From: Candidatus Accumulibacter contiguus
GTDB taxonomy: Bacteria > Pseudomonadota > Gammaproteobacteria > Burkholderiales > Rhodocyclaceae
Assembly (NCBI RefSeq): GCF_012940005.1
Contig: NZ_SPMX01000035.1
Location: 1 to 40,850 of the forward strand
Reading direction: 5' to 3'
DNA length: 40,850 nucleotides
Shown: positions 9,252 through 19,992 of the stretch, piece by piece
How positions within the stretch are numbered: the first letter of the stretch is position 1
Layout: every line of letters begins with the position of its first letter
Notes under the pieces: generated by a model
What the model saw: only the letters and a program-made list of their open reading frames with translations
Database searches by the model: none
Told to the model about the DNA's origin: nothing
Translations under genes and position numbers: made by a program

Positions 9252-11496
9252 ATGAATATGAACAACAAAAGTCCCCCCCCTGAGTATCGGCGTCCTCACC
9301 AGCGGCGGTGATGCCCAAGGCATGAACGCGGCAGTACGCGCAGTGGTCCGCACGGCGCTGCATCAGGGTGCCGTGGTGTACGCCATTTACGAAGGTTATC
9401 AAGGTATGGTGGACGGCGGCGAGCGCATCCGGCCACAGTTCTGGGATGATGTGGGCAGTATCCTGCATCGCGGCGGCACGATCATCGGCACGGCTCGCTG
9501 CGCAGCCTTCCGCGAACGCGCCGGGCGCCTGCGCGCCGCCCACAACCTGCTCCAGCACGGTATCGACCGGCTGGTCATCATCGGTGGTGACGGTAGCCTG
9601 AGCGGCGCGGACACCTTTCGCCGGGAATGGCCCGGACTGGTGGCGGAACTGGTGCAAAACGGACAGATCGATGAGCAGACGGCCTGCCAGCATCCGGCAC
9701 TGATGATTGCCGGCCTGGTCGGATCGATTGACAATGATATGGTCGGGACCGACATGACGATCGGTGCCGACTCCGCCCTGTATCGGATCACTGAAGCGAT
9801 CGACGCCATCGCCAGCACCGCCGCCAGTCATCAGCGCAGTTTCGTAGTCGAGGTCATGGGCAGACACTGTGGCTATCTGGCCTTGATGAGCGCCATCGCC
9901 GGCGGTGCCGACTACGTGCTCATCCCCGAAAATCCTCCGCCCAATGGCTGGGAGGAACAGATGTGCGGCTTGTTGCGCAACGGGCGCGCCGCTGGTCGTC
10001 GCGACAGCATTGTCGTGGTCGCCGAAGGCGCCCAGGACCGTGCCGGCAATCCCATCAGTTGCGACTATGTGCGGCAGGTTCTGGAAGAGCGACTCGGTGA
10101 GGATGCCCGGGTGACCATTCTTGGACATGTGCAGCGTGGCGGAACCCCGAGCAGCTTCGACCGCTGGATGAGCACCCTGCTCGGTCATGCCGCCGTTCAG
10201 GAGGTGCTGTCTGCAACACCGGAAAGTGAACCGCAACTGATCGGCATTCGCTGTAACCGCATTCAGCGGGTGCCCTTGATGCAGTGCGTTGAGCAGACCC
10301 GTGCCGTTGCGCAGAAGATTGCCGAACAGGAGTACTCCACGGCAATGGAATTGCGTGGCGGCAGTTTTACCGAGATGTTCGAAGTTTTCAGGGCAATTGC
10401 CGAGGCGTCACCGAGTGTCACCACGCCAAGCCAGCCCCGCCGCCTGGCGATCATTCATGCGGGCGGACTAGCGCCGGGAATGAATTCTGCCGTGCGCGCC
10501 GCGGTGCGCTTCGGCCTGGACCGCGGCCATACACTACTGGGAGTGCGTGGCAGTTTCGAGGGATTGCTTGCCGGCCGAATCGAGGAACTGACCTGGGGCG
10601 ATGTTGAAGGGTGGGCCGGCCTGGGGGGTTGTGAACTGGGCACCAATCGCCATATTCCCGGCATCGAGGAACTGTACGCCGTTGCTCGTGCCATTGAAAC
10701 CCATCGGATCGAAGGCCTGCTGATCATCGGCGGCTGGATGGCCTACAAGGCAGCCTATCAACTGCACAGCGAACGCGACCGCTATCCAGCCTTCAAGATC
10801 CCGATGATCTGCCTGCCGGCGACGATCGATAACAACTTGCCCGGCTCGGAACTCAGCGTTGGCGCGGATAGTGCGCTCAACGCCATTGTCACCGCTCTGG
10901 ATCGCGTCAAACAATCGGCGATGGCCGCGAAGCGTTGTTTCGTGGTGGAAACCATGGGGCGCTATTGTGGCTACCTGGCGCTGATGAGCGGTCTCGCCGG
11001 TGGCGCGGAGCGCGTCTATCTGCACGAGGAAGGGGTCACGCTGAAAGACCTGCAAGCCGAGGTCGAGCGTATGGTCAAAGCCTTCCACGCTGGCCGACGG
11101 CTCTATCTGACCATCCGCAACGAGCGAGCCAACCCGCAATACACGACCGACTTCATGTGCGCGCTGTTCGAGGAGGAAGGTCGTGGCCTGTTTGATGTGC
11201 GTCGCTCTGTTTTGGGCCATTTCCAGCAAGGTGGTAACCCTTCGCCGTACGATCGCATTCTGGGGACCAGACTGGCCGCGCATTGCATCAACTTCCTGAG
11301 CGGACAACTGGCAAGCGGCTCGGCGGACGGCGCGTTCATTGGCCTCGTCGAAGGCAAGGTGACGCTCTTCCCGCTGGGCAGAATGTCTGAAATGGTCGAT
11401 TGGATTCACTTTCGCCCCAAGGAACAATGGTGGCTGGAGCTTCGTCCGGTGGTCAGGGCCATGGCGCAGTCGACCCTGCAGGATAGGGAGAACTGA
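9252..11496 (+). CDS. Tandem-domain ATP-dependent 6-phosphofructokinase, eukaryotic-type architecture; +1 break in a C run
   Basis: Phosphorylates fructose 6-phosphate to the 1,6-bisphosphate (glycolysis). The ATG at 9252 (MNMNNKSPP) is separated from the rest by eight C (9273-9280); removing one joins it to SIGVLTSGGDAQGMNAAVRA and gives 747 aa. Two PFK domains follow. The first (about residues 10-380) keeps the catalytic set: TSGGD, IIGGDGS (glycine after GGD, so ATP rather than PPi), SIDND, MGRHCGYLAL, GHVQRGGTPSSFDR. The second (from about 396) is degenerate: GGD becomes GGL, GGDG becomes GGWM, TIDND becomes TIDNN, yet MGRYCGYLALMSG and LGHFQQGGNPSPYDR remain. A catalytic N-half and a regulatory C-half is the layout of fungal and animal PFK. 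Allosteric control by the second half is inference. Confidence 0.93.
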
Positions 11497-11528
11497 ACGG
11501 CAAATAGGAACGGCTGGACCATCTCGTA

Positions 11529-11564
11529 CAACGGCCCGCGCAGGCGAAGCCTGGCGGGCCGTTG
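11529..11564. terminator. Hairpin between convergent pfk and acnB
   Basis: An 11-bp arm (CAACGGCCCGC, 11529-11539) pairs perfectly with 11554-11564. An inner 5-bp stem (CAGGC/GCCTG) is separated from it by a one-base bulge, around a GAA loop. It sits 33 bp after the pfk stop and 25 bp after the acnB stop, so it can act in both directions. There is no T tract on either side, so it may be a transcript-stabilising or Rho-assisted terminator. Confidence 0.7.
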
Positions 11565-11589
11565 AGTGGTACTACGCGACCGGGAAAGC

Positions 11590-14196
11590 TTACACCGTCA
11601 CCGTATCCGCCACGTCACTGAACTCCTTGATCTGGTCGAAGTTCATGTAGCGATAGACGTCCGCGGCCTTGGTGTTGACCGTCTGTACCTGCTCGAGGTA
11701 CTCGGCCGGCGTCGGGATTCGGCCCATCAGCGCGCAGACGGCGGCGAGTTCGGCGGATCCCAGGAAGACGTTGGTGTCGATGCCGAGACGGTTCGGGAAG
11801 TTGCGCGTCGAGGTGGACATCGCGGTACTGCCTTTCCTGATCTGCGCCTGGTTGCCCATGCACAGCGAACAGCCGGGCATTTCCATGCGCGCGCCGGACT
11901 TGCCGAGGATCGCGTAATAGCCTTCCTCGTTGAGAATCATCGCGTCCATCTTGGTCGGCGGCGCGATCCACAGCCGCGTCGGGATGTCGGTCCGGCCTTC
12001 GAGGACCTTGCCGGCAGCGCGGAAATGGCCAATGTTGGTCATGCACGAACCAATGAAGACTTCGTCGATCTTGGTACCGGAGACCGCGGAGAGCAGCTTG
12101 ACGTCGTCCGGATCGTTCGGACAGGCGACCAGCGGCTCGGTGACCTCGGCCAGGTCGATCTCGATCACCGCGGCGTACTGTGCGTCGGCGTCGGCCCTGA
12201 GCAGTTCGGGGTTGGCGATCCATGCTTCCATCGCCTTGATGCGGCGACCGAGGCTGCGCGCATCCGAGTAGCCGTTGGCGATCATCCACTTCATCAGCGT
12301 GATGTTCGAACGCATATACTCGATGATCGGTTCCTTGTTCAGCGACACCGCGCAGGCCGCGGCCGAACGCTCGGCGGCGGCGTCGGAGAGTTCGAAAGCC
12401 TGCTCGACCTTGAGATCCGGCAGCCCTTCGATTTCCAGGATGCGCCCCGAGAAGATGTTCTTCTTGCCCTTCTTCTCGACCGTCAGGAGACCGGCCTGGA
12501 TCGCATAGTAGGGAATCGCGTTGACCAGGTCACGCAGCGTCACGCCGCGCTGGCCGGCTTCGGCGAGCGAGCCCTTGAAGCGCACCAGCACCGATTCCGG
12601 CATGTCGAGCGGCATCACGCCGGTGGCAGCGGCGAAAGCGACCAGGCCCGAACCGGCCGGGAACGAGATACCGATCGGGAAACGCGTGTGCGAATCGCCG
12701 CCGGTGCCGACGGTGTCGGGCAGCAGCAGGCGGTTGAGCCAGGAGTGGATGACGCCGTCGCCCGGACGCAGGGCAACGCCGCCACGTGTGCTGATGAAGC
12801 TCGGCAGCTCGCGGTGCATCTTGACATCGACCAGCTTCGGATAGGCAGCAGTGTGGCAGAACGACTGCATCACCATGTCCGCCGAAAAACCGAGGCAGGC
12901 GAGATCCTTCAATTCATCGCGGGTCATCGGGCCCGTGGTGTCCTGCGAGCCGACGGTGGTCATCCGCGGTTCGCAGTAGGTGCCGGGCAGCACGCCCTTG
13001 CCTTCGGGCAGACCGCAGGCGCGTCCAACCATCTTCTGCGCCAGCGAGTAGCCCTTGCCCGGATCGGCCGGATTCTGCGGCAGGCAGAACAATGTCGATG
13101 CCGGCAGGCCGAGCGCTTCACGCGCACGCATCGTCAGGCCGCGCCCGATGATCAGCGGAATGCGGCCACCAGCGCGCACTTCGTCGAGAATCACCGGCGT
13201 CTTCAGTTGTGATTCCGCGATCACGGCACCGTTCTTCAAGGCGGTGACCTTCGATGTGGCGGCGTCGATTCTGAGTTCGATCTCGTCGCCCATGTCCATC
13301 TGGCCGACGTCGATTTCGACCGGCAGCGCACCAGCGTCTTCCATGGTGTTGAAGAAGATCGGCGCGATCTTGGAGCCCAGGCAGACGCCACCGAAACGCT
13401 TGTTCGGGACGTAGGGGATGTCTTCGCCGGTGAACCACAGCACCGAATTGGTCGCCGACTTGCGCGACGAACCGGTACCGACGACATCGCCGACATAGGC
13501 GATCAGATGGCCTTTGCTGGCAAGTGCTTCAATCTGCTTGATCGGACCGCGCTCGCCAGCCTTGTCGGGGTCGATTCCGGGACGCGGGTTCTTGAGCATC
13601 GCCAGCGCATGCAGCGGAATGTCGGGACGCGACCAGGCGTCCGGCGCCGGCGACAGGTCGTCGGTGTTGGTTTCGCCGGTGACCTTGAAGACGGTGAGTT
13701 TTTGCGCAGCCGGCACTTCGGGGCGTGAGGTGAACCATTCGGCGTCGGCCCAGCTCTGCAGCACGGACTTGGCGTTCGCATTGCCTTGCCCGGCAAGTTC
13801 CTTGACATCATGGAAAAAATCGAAGACCAGCAGTGTCTTCTTCAAGGCTGCCGCGGCGATCGTTCCGGTGGGACCGGAGAGCAGGTCGATCAGCGGCTTG
13901 ACGTTGTAGCCACCCAGCATCGTGCCGAGCAGTTCGGTGGCCTTTTCCGCCGAGATCAGCGCGCAGGACTCTGCACCCTTGGCGACCCGCGCCAGGAATT
14001 CGGCCTTGACCTTGGCGGCATCATCGACGCCGGCCGGCACGCGGTAGGTGATCAACTCGACGAGAGCTGCTTCTTCGCCCTGTGGCGGGTTCTTCAGCAG
14101 TCCGATGAGTTCCTCGGTCTGCTTGGCAGTCAGCGGCAGCGGCGGAATGCCGAGCGCAGCGCGTTCGGCAACATGGGCACGATAGGATTCCAGCAC
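11590..14196 (-). CDS. acnB: Bifunctional aconitate hydratase 2 / 2-methylisocitrate dehydratase AcnB
   Basis: AcnB interconverts citrate and isocitrate in the TCA cycle and takes part in the methylcitrate pathway. The 868-residue protein starts at GTG (14196) behind [30 protein letters not shown]. It aligns end to end with E. coli AcnB (865 aa), including [73 protein letters not shown], and the 4Fe-4S cysteines [10 protein letters not shown] and GCSLCMGNQ near the C-terminus. No break is seen. Any promoter lies in the 147 bp shared with the divergent gene at 14344. Confidence 0.98.
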   Translation of the reverse strand: MLESYRAHVAERAALGIPPLPLTAKQTEELIGLLKNPPQGEEAALVELITYRVPAGVDDAAKVKAEFLARVAKGAESCALISAEKATELLGTMLGGYNVKPLIDLLSGPTGTIAAAALKKTLLVFDFFHDVKELAGQGNANAKSVLQSWADAEWFTSRPEVPAAQKLTVFKVTGETNTDDLSPAPDAWSRPDIPLHALAMLKNPRPGIDPDKAGERGPIKQIEALASKGHLIAYVGDVVGTGSSRKSATNSVLWFTGEDIPYVPNKRFGGVCLGSKIAPIFFNTMEDAGALPVEIDVGQMDMGDEIELRIDAATSKVTALKNGAVIAESQLKTPVILDEVRAGGRIPLIIGRGLTMRAREALGLPASTLFCLPQNPADPGKGYSLAQKMVGRACGLPEGKGVLPGTYCEPRMTTVGSQDTTGPMTRDELKDLACLGFSADMVMQSFCHTAAYPKLVDVKMHRELPSFISTRGGVALRPGDGVIHSWLNRLLLPDTVGTGGDSHTRFPIGISFPAGSGLVAFAAATGVMPLDMPESVLVRFKGSLAEAGQRGVTLRDLVNAIPYYAIQAGLLTVEKKGKKNIFSGRILEIEGLPDLKVEQAFELSDAAAERSAAACAVSLNKEPIIEYMRSNITLMKWMIANGYSDARSLGRRIKAMEAWIANPELLRADADAQYAAVIEIDLAEVTEPLVACPNDPDDVKLLSAVSGTKIDEVFIGSCMTNIGHFRAAGKVLEGRTDIPTRLWIAPPTKMDAMILNEEGYYAILGKSGARMEMPGCSLCMGNQAQIRKGSTAMSTSTRNFPNRLGIDTNVFLGSAELAAVCALMGRIPTPAEYLEQVQTVNTKAADVYRYMNFDQIKEFSDVADTVTV

Positions 14197-14307
14197 AGCG
14201 ACGTCCTTTCTCAGAGATTGTAACTACGGCAAAAGTGTGATTGTACTGCAAGGGGACACGCCTACGGCCCGGAACAAGCCAGGCAGCGGCGTTTTGTACA
14301 AGATCCG

Positions 14308-14337
14308 CTGACAGCGTGGCCTGGGCTTGTCTATAAT
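14308..14337 (+). promoter_or_regulatory. Strong sigma70 promoter predicting a leaderless mRNA
   Basis: CTGACA (14308-14313), an 18-bp spacer and a perfect TATAAT (14332-14337) precede the ATG at 14344 by only 6 bp. The expected transcription start is therefore at or within a base or two of the start codon. There is no room for a Shine-Dalgarno site and none is seen. Confidence 0.65.
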
Positions 14338-14343
14338 GCGCCG

Positions 14344-14700
14344 ATGGATCTTCCTGCAACACTCCTGTACAGCATTCTCAGCGCCATCGCCGAAGCCGCA
14401 CTGGCGCCCTCCCCTGACCCGCGATTGCTGCATGAACCGATGGCCATGGCGCGGACACTACCTGAAGCGGCCAGGCAAGGGGTCTTGCAGCCACCGACCG
14501 GAGATGGTTTTCTGACCATCAGTGGCCAGCAATGGCCGCTCGCTCCGACGGCGCAGTTTCGTAATCGGCAGAACCTGCTGGTTTTGCCGATACAGATTCA
14601 GGATCCCGTCGAGGTCGTCTATCTCACCGACGCTTCCGGCGCAATCTATCGCGTCTGGATGCTGACGCCGAGCGAAGCCTCGGTGTCGCGATCGCGCTAA
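14344..14700 (+). CDS. Conserved-looking 118-residue protein of unknown function
   Basis: I do not recognise a domain. The protein (MDLPATLLYSILSAIAEAAL...) has a helical N-terminus that is not a clear signal peptide. A beta-rich middle follows (DGFLTISGQQWPLAPTAQFRNRQNLLVLPIQIQ), then VEVVYLTDASGAIYRVWMLTPSE. Codon use matches the neighbours. It is divergent from acnB and has a strong promoter ending 6 bp before its ATG. An internal ATG at 14440 is possible, but it has no ribosome site either. It could be a small cytosolic protein of Rhodocyclales. Confidence 0.6.
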   Translation: MDLPATLLYSILSAIAEAALAPSPDPRLLHEPMAMARTLPEAARQGVLQPPTGDGFLTISGQQWPLAPTAQFRNRQNLLVLPIQIQDPVEVVYLTDASGAIYRVWMLTPSEASVSRSR

Positions 14701-14789
14701 CGGTCATGACTTTTCCAGGCGCCTCCGATCATGGAAGACATGACCGTTACCCTCTCCCCCCACCCCCTCTCCCCGCGAGTGGAGAGGGG
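14698..14789. repeat. Intergenic hairpin repeat (two nested inverted repeats)
   Basis: The first unit is an 11-bp perfect stem (TAACGGTCATG 14698-14708 with 14739-14749), extended by a TTTTCCA/TGGAAGA inner stem. The second is a CT-rich stretch with CCCCTCTCC (14764-14772) pairing with GGAGAGGGG (14781-14789), of the kind spread as intergenic REP-like elements in proteobacteria. The stop codon of the preceding gene is the first base triplet of the hairpin. It may end transcription of that gene or protect its mRNA. Confidence 0.6.
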
Positions 14790-14851
14790 AGATTCGTGAG
14801 TCGCTGACGCGACTTTCACATTAACGAATCAATCAATAAAACATAGTAAAC

Positions 14852-16220
14852 ATGGCCAAAAAAACTCTTCATCCGCACCTTCGGGTGCCAGATGAACGAG
14901 TACGATTCGGACAAGATGGCCGACGTGCTCGCTGCATCCGAAGACATCGTCCACACCGATACGCCCGACGACGCCGACATCATCCTCTTCAACACCTGCT
15001 CGATACGTGAGAAAGCGCAGGAGCGCGTTTTTCATGACCTCGGTCGGGTACGCCTGCTGAAACTCGCCAATCCCGATCTGGTGATCGGTGTCGGCGGCTG
15101 TGTAGCGAGCCAGGAAGGCGCGGCGATCGTCGCCCGCGCACCTTATGTGGATGTGGTTTTCGGACCGCAGACCCTGCATCGGCTGCCGCAGTTGATTGCC
15201 GACCGGCGTCGCCTGGGCAAGTCGCAGGTCGATATCTCCTTCCCGGAAATCGAGAAGTTCGACCATCTGCCGCCAGCGCGGGTCGAAGGCGCTTCGGCTT
15301 TTGTCTCGATCATGGAGGGCTGCAGCAAGTTCTGTTCGTTCTGCATCGTGCCTTACACGCGCGGCGAAGAGGTGTCGCGGCCTTTCGACGATGTCCTCAC
15401 CGAAGTCGCCGGGCTGGCCGCGCAGGGCGTCCAGGAGGTGACCCTGCTCGGGCAGAATGTCAACGCCTATCGCGGCGCCATGCTGGGCAGCGGGCAGGCA
15501 CTCGCCGGTGATGAGGCGGCCGACCTCGCCTTGCTGATCGAATACATCGCCGAAATTCCGGGCATCGAGCGCATTCGCTACACCACATCGCATCCCCGCG
15601 AGATGTCGGCACGGCTGATCGACGCCTATGCCCGGGTGCCAAAGCTCGTCTCGCACCTGCATCTGCCGGTGCAATCGGGATCCGATCGGGTCCTGGCGGC
15701 GATGAAGCGCGGCTACACGGCGCTCGAGTACAAGAGCCTGGTGCGCAGGCTGCGCGCTGCGCGTCCTGATCTCTCGCTGTCCTCGGACTTCATTGTCGGT
15801 TTTCCGGGCGAAACCGCCGACGATTTCGAGAAAACGATGAAACTGATCGACGAGGTCGGTTTCGACGCATCGTTCTCGTTTCTCTACAGCGCACGCCCAG
15901 GGACGCCAGCGGCCGAGCTTGCCGACGATACGCCGCAATCGCTCAAGCTCGAACGTCTGCTGCGCCTGCAGAAGCGCATCGACGAACTGGCGCAGGCGGT
16001 TTCGGCAGCGATGGTCGGCAGCGTCCAGCGGGTGCTGGTCGAAGGCGTGTCGAAGAAGGACTGCCGGGAACTGGCGGGGCGTACCGACAATAACCGCGTC
16101 GTCAATTTTGCCGGTGAGGCTGGCGGAAACACGCCCCTCCTCGACCGCTTCCTCAATGTCCGCATCACTTCCGCCATGCCGCACTCGCTGCGCGGCGAGA
16201 TCGTCGGGGAAACCGCATGA
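14852..16220 (+). CDS. miaB: tRNA-2-methylthio-N6-dimethylallyladenosine synthase MiaB, +1 break in an A run
   Basis: A radical-SAM enzyme that thiomethylates i6A37 in tRNAs reading U-starting codons. The ATG at 14852 is followed by seven A (14858-14864). Removing one gives [20 protein letters not shown], the exact MiaB N-terminus, and a 455-residue protein. The UPF0004 domain cysteines are FGCQMN, NTCSIRE and GGCVAS. The radical-SAM cluster is [13 protein letters not shown] domain closes the C-terminus ([29 protein letters not shown]). It overlaps phoH by 4 bp. Without the repair, translation would have to start at the internal ATG at 14892 and lose the first cluster cysteine. Confidence 0.95.
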
Positions 16221-17266
16221 TCAACACACACGCTTCCGAACAGGCTGCTGCATACCACTCGCCGCCGAAAAGCCGGGCCACCGAACTGCTGCTGTCGCCA
16301 GTCAACAACAAGCAACTGGCCAATCTGTGCGGCGCCCTCGACGAGAATCTGCGCCAGATCGAGACCGCCCTCGACGTTTCGATTGCCCGCCGCGGCGAAC
16401 GTTTTACACTGCGCGGCGAAGCCGGACAGCGGGCGCGCGCCTCCGAGGCGCTGCAACAATTCTATGCGCAGGCCAAGGACACCTTGTCGGTCGATGACAT
16501 CCAGCTCGGCCTGATCGAACTGCTCAACCGACCGGTACGCCACATCGCGTCGGGCGGCGGCCTGGCGCCGGCGCTGCTGACCCGCAAGACCGAGCTGCAC
16601 GGCCGCACACCACGCCAGATCGAATATCTGAAGCACATCCAGGAACACGACATCACCTTCGGCACCGGCCCGGCTGGTACCGGCAAAACCTATCTTGCCG
16701 TCGCTTCGGCGGTCGACGCCTTCGAACGCGAACTGGTGCAGCGCATCGTGCTCACCCGTCCGGCAGTCGAGGCCGGCGAGCGCCTCGGCTTTCTGCCGGG
16801 TGACCTTGCACAGAAGGTCGATCCCTATCTGCGACCGCTCTACGATGCGCTCTATGATCTGATGGGCTTCGAGCGTGTCGGCAAGCTGTTCGAACGCGGC
16901 GCGATCGAGATTGCACCGCTGGCCTATATGCGCGGCCGCACCCTGAACCACGCTTTCATCATTCTCGACGAGGCGCAGAACACGACGCCCGAACAGATGA
17001 AGATGTTCCTGACGCGCATCGGCATCGGCGCCAAGGCAGTGGTCACCGGCGACGTCACCCAGATCGACCTGCAGCGTGGCCAGAAGAGCGGCCTGATCGA
17101 GGCCCGCCAGATCCTCAGGGAAGTCCGCGGCATCGCCTTCACCGAGTTCCTCAAGGAAGACGTCGTGCGTCATCCGCTGGTGGCGCGCATCGTCTCGGCC
17201 TACGAAGCGCACACCGCTGCGCTGGAAGCCCACGCAGCCGCGCCGGCCGGGCATGGCGAAGCGTGA
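16217..17266 (+). CDS. ybeZ: PhoH-like P-loop ATPase (YbeZ/PhoL)
   Basis: A cytosolic ATPase that partners YbeY in RNA metabolism. The 349-residue protein has Walker [21 protein letters not shown] near residue 150, [17 protein letters not shown], Walker [24 protein letters not shown] and [10 protein letters not shown], all PhoH-family signatures. An N-terminal KH-like segment precedes the P-loop domain. It starts in the miaB stop (ATGA) and overlaps ybeY by 14 bp, so the three genes form an operon found widely in proteobacteria. Confidence 0.95.
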   Translation: MINTHASEQAAAYHSPPKSRATELLLSPVNNKQLANLCGALDENLRQIETALDVSIARRGERFTLRGEAGQRARASEALQQFYAQAKDTLSVDDIQLGLIELLNRPVRHIASGGGLAPALLTRKTELHGRTPRQIEYLKHIQEHDITFGTGPAGTGKTYLAVASAVDAFERELVQRIVLTRPAVEAGERLGFLPGDLAQKVDPYLRPLYDALYDLMGFERVGKLFERGAIEIAPLAYMRGRTLNHAFIILDEAQNTTPEQMKMFLTRIGIGAKAVVTGDVTQIDLQRGQKSGLIEARQILREVRGIAFTEFLKEDVVRHPLVARIVSAYEAHTAALEAHAAAPAGHGEA

Positions 17267-17732
17267 GCGGCGGCTGCAGGTCAGCGTACAGTACGCCGGT
17301 GACTGGCCGGACCTCCCCAGGAAATCGCAGGTTCGTCGCTGGGCACGTGCCGCTGCAGTCCCTTGCGGCGGTGGCGGACAGATCACCGTACGCTTTGTCG
17401 ATGCCGACGAAGGCCGCAGCCTGAACCGTACCTACCGGTCCAAAGACTACGCGACCAACGTCCTGTCCTTTCCCTATCAGCAGGAACCCTCGCTCTGCGG
17501 TGATCTCGTGCTCTGTGCGCCGGTCGTTGCGATCGAGGCGAGCGCCCAGGGCAAGTCGCTCGAAGCCCATTACGCCCATCTGATCGTCCATGGCATGCTG
17601 CATCTGCAGGGCTACGACCATGAAACGGGCAAGAAGGAGGCCCGGGAAATGGAAAACCAGGAGCGCCGGGTACTGGCTGCGCTGGGATATCCAGACCCCT
17701 ATCGGGCTGAATCCCGACTTTCGAGCGTGTAA
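17253..17732 (+). CDS. ybeY: Endoribonuclease YbeY (rRNA maturation)
   Basis: A zinc-dependent single-strand RNase needed for 16S rRNA 3' processing and ribosome quality control. The 159-residue protein contains the metal motif [16 protein letters not shown] (three His with the HGxLHLxGYDH pattern) and NVLSFPYQ. It starts inside the end of phoH. Its last 34 bp overlap the convergent rlmJ, an unusually tight convergent arrangement. Confidence 0.95.
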   Translation: MAKRERRLQVSVQYAGDWPDLPRKSQVRRWARAAAVPCGGGGQITVRFVDADEGRSLNRTYRSKDYATNVLSFPYQQEPSLCGDLVLCAPVVAIEASAQGKSLEAHYAHLIVHGMLHLQGYDHETGKKEAREMENQERRVLAALGYPDPYRAESRLSSV

Positions 17733-18550
17733 GCCGCTTCCGCATCCTGCCCGAGCAGCTCGACCAGACAGGGCATCACTTCCTGCAAGGTTGCTTGCAG
17801 GGTCCATGGTGGATTGATCACGAACAGACCGCTGCCGTGCATCCCGAAGCCGTCGCTGGCTGGCGTTCTGACACGCAGTGTGACCTGCAGCCAGCAGCTT
17901 GCCGGCAGGCGCTTCAGGCGCGGCGGCAAAGCGTGCGCTTCAAGCCGGGTCAGTTGTGGATACCACAGCAGGTAGGTGCCCTCCGGAAAGCGTGACAGGC
18001 ATTCTCTGAGCGAATGCACCACCCGATCATAATCGCGCCGCTCTTCGTATGACGGGTCGATGAGGACCAGCGCTCGCCGCGGCGGCGGCGGCAACAAGGC
18101 CTTGAGGGCCGCCAATCCGTCGCTTTCCTCAACGATCACGCGTTTTCCGAAAGTCGAGAAATTCTCCCGCAGACGCAGCACGTCCCGACTGTGCAGCTCG
18201 AACAGACGCGAGCGGTCCTGCACCCGCATCGTCGCCAGCGCGAAGGAAGGCGAACCCGGATAGATTTTCAGGCGGCCATCGGGATTGATTGCGCGCACCA
18301 GTCCGAGATAATCCTGCAGGGCCGACGGCAAATCCTTCCTCCCCCACAACCGTCCGATACCGTCCCGATACTCGGCCAGCTTGGCCGCATGCCCGGAATC
18401 GAGCGCGTAAGACCCCGCCCCGGCGTGCGTATCGACATACCAGAAGGCGGTGTCCTTCTTCCCGAGGTAGCGTGTCAATTGCACCAGCACCAGATGTTTG
18501 AGGACATCGGCGTGGTTGCCGGCATGGAAAGCGTGACGATAGCTCAGCAT
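17699..18550 (-). CDS. rlmJ: 23S rRNA (adenine-2030-N6)-methyltransferase RlmJ
   Basis: Methylates A2030 of 23S rRNA using S-adenosylmethionine. The 283-residue protein starts [20 protein letters not shown], the signature of this family. It carries [12 protein letters not shown] (SAM site) and [15 protein letters not shown], a variant of the catalytic DPPY motif (here DPSY, as usual for RlmJ). It overlaps the 3' end of ybeY by 34 bp. Confidence 0.95.
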   Translation of the reverse strand: MLSYRHAFHAGNHADVLKHLVLVQLTRYLGKKDTAFWYVDTHAGAGSYALDSGHAAKLAEYRDGIGRLWGRKDLPSALQDYLGLVRAINPDGRLKIYPGSPSFALATMRVQDRSRLFELHSRDVLRLRENFSTFGKRVIVEESDGLAALKALLPPPPRRALVLIDPSYEERRDYDRVVHSLRECLSRFPEGTYLLWYPQLTRLEAHALPPRLKRLPASCWLQVTLRVRTPASDGFGMHGSGLFVINPPWTLQATLQEVMPCLVELLGQDAEAAYTLESRDSAR

Positions 18551-18597
18551 CGGTCAATCTCCCTTCGCGGTGGCGGCTGCCGCAACACCCGGCGGCA

Positions 18598-19843
18598 CTA
18601 TGCCGGCACCGCGATCTTGCCGTCGGTACTGAACTGATAATCGTGGAAGATGTGCTCTGCGCTCAGCAACTGGTAACTGCCGTCCAGCAAGCGCCTGGAA
18701 GTGTCCTTCAGACGGTACGCATAGTGGCCACAGGTCCAGCAATCAAAGTTGCGCATTTGCGTACACAGACAGGTCTTGTCGCGGACCACTATTTTTTTTG
18801 ACGCCGGGATTCGCTTCCACCTCACGGTTGTACGCGCTGATGTACGAACAATTGCCGGTACTGTCGAGAAGATAGCCGTAGGCCTCACAATTGGGTCGAA
18901 TTCCGTCGCCGATCGCCGGACTGTTGCTCAACATGCGCATCGGGTAGCCGGTCGGGGAAATCTGGTTGACCTCGATCTGGTCTTCGCTGGCCTCGAAATA
19001 ACGTTGCTTGACGTCTTCCGGCAAGCCACATTCCTTCGACACGGTAAAGCGCGTCGCCACCTGGACGGCAGCCGCACCGCTTTCGAGAAACGACACGGCA
19101 TCGCTGCCGGTAAAGATCCCGCCCGCCGGAATCAGGGGAATATCGAGTTGCTCGCTCTGCAGATAGTGATGAATCTCGGCGAAGATCGTCGCCAGATCGT
19201 AATTCGCCCAGTCCATGCCGAAACCCAGGTGTCCTCCGGCCAACGGTCCTTCGACCACCACATAGTCGGGAAGTCGCTTGCAGCGGGCGGTCTTGCGCAG
19301 GAACAGCTGCAGCGCGCGCAGGGAGGAGACGATGATTCCGAGCTTGGCATCGCGGAAACGTGGATGCTCCTCGATCAGCGCGAAGGAGCCGAGGTGCAGG
19401 CCGGCGGCGAGCGTGATGCCGTCGATGCCGGCGTCGAGCGCTGCCGCCATGCGCACACGCAGCGTCTCGCGCGGGGCGTTCATGGTCAGCTTCTCCATGC
19501 AATTGACGAAAATCAGGCCCTCGCCACGCTTCGCTTCCATGGTCCTGCCGACGTGCATCTGGGTCGCCTCGGCGAGTTGCCCGAGATCGAAGCGAACCAT
19601 CGATTTGTCGGTATTGGCGACGTTGAATTTGTACTGCCTGAGCTTGTCCTTGACGAACTTGGCGTTGAAGCGCCGATCGGCAACGGTATTGATCATGGCA
19701 TCGGAAATATGTCCGATGCCGCCGAGTCGAGCGGCTTCGAGCGCCAGTTCGGCGGTCGAAATATCGACACCCATGCCACCGATCACGATCGGCACCAGTT
19801 CCTTGTTGCCAAACTGCAGACGGAAATCATCAACGCTCTTCAT
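18598..19843 (-). CDS. FMN-dependent nitronate monooxygenase-like enzyme with Cys-rich C-terminal tail; +1 break in a T run
   Basis: The fold is the TIM barrel of the nitronate monooxygenase / NAD(P)H flavin oxidoreductase family: PIVIGGMGVDISTAELALEAARLGGIGHIS at the N-terminus, VVVEGPLAGGHLGFG, IPLIPAGGIFTGSDAVSFLESGAAAVQVATRF (phosphate-binding loop). I start it at the ATG at 19843, behind GGAAGGAC. Eight T at 18792-18799 break the frame; removing one continues ...NPGVKKIVVRDKTCLCTQMRNFDCWTCGHYAY... to the TAG at 18598 and gives 414 aa. The tail has CxC and CxxC pairs, which could bind a metal or an Fe-S centre (inference). The substrate is unknown. Confidence 0.8.
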
Positions 19844-19992
19844 GCGTGTCCTTCCCAATGGTCATGAAACCCAAGCCCGGCATTATCGCTCATCAACGGC
19901 CTCCATGGCCCGCTGCAGCAAACGAAATCGCGATCAGCATCGCCACGCACGGCGTATGATCACCCTCCCCCCATGCACACAGGAAGCATGCC
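19844..19992. other. Divergent intergenic gap between the nitronate monooxygenase and folE
   Basis: The gap holds the promoters of both divergent genes in principle. I could not assign a convincing -35/-10 pair or a repeat. AGGAAGC precedes the folE start by 6 bp. Confidence 0.4.

Noticed and set aside
8986-10236. 416-codon open frame on the minus strand
   Set aside because: Antisense of the first PFK domain; composition of a shadow.
9252-11496. PPi-dependent phosphofructokinase
   Set aside because: The first domain has GGDGS and VGSIDND; PPi enzymes carry GGDD and a Lys before TIDND.
11566-13212. 548-codon open frame on the plus strand
   Set aside because: Antisense shadow of acnB, His/Arg/Asp-rich text with no family; acnB on the other strand is certain.
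14829-16184. 451-codon open frame on the minus strand
   Set aside because: Shadow of miaB with typical complement composition.
15884-17386. 500-codon open frame on the minus strand
   Set aside because: Shadow of the end of miaB and of phoH; no domain.
18749-19867. 372-codon open frame on the plus strand
   Set aside because: Antisense of the nitronate monooxygenase-like gene.
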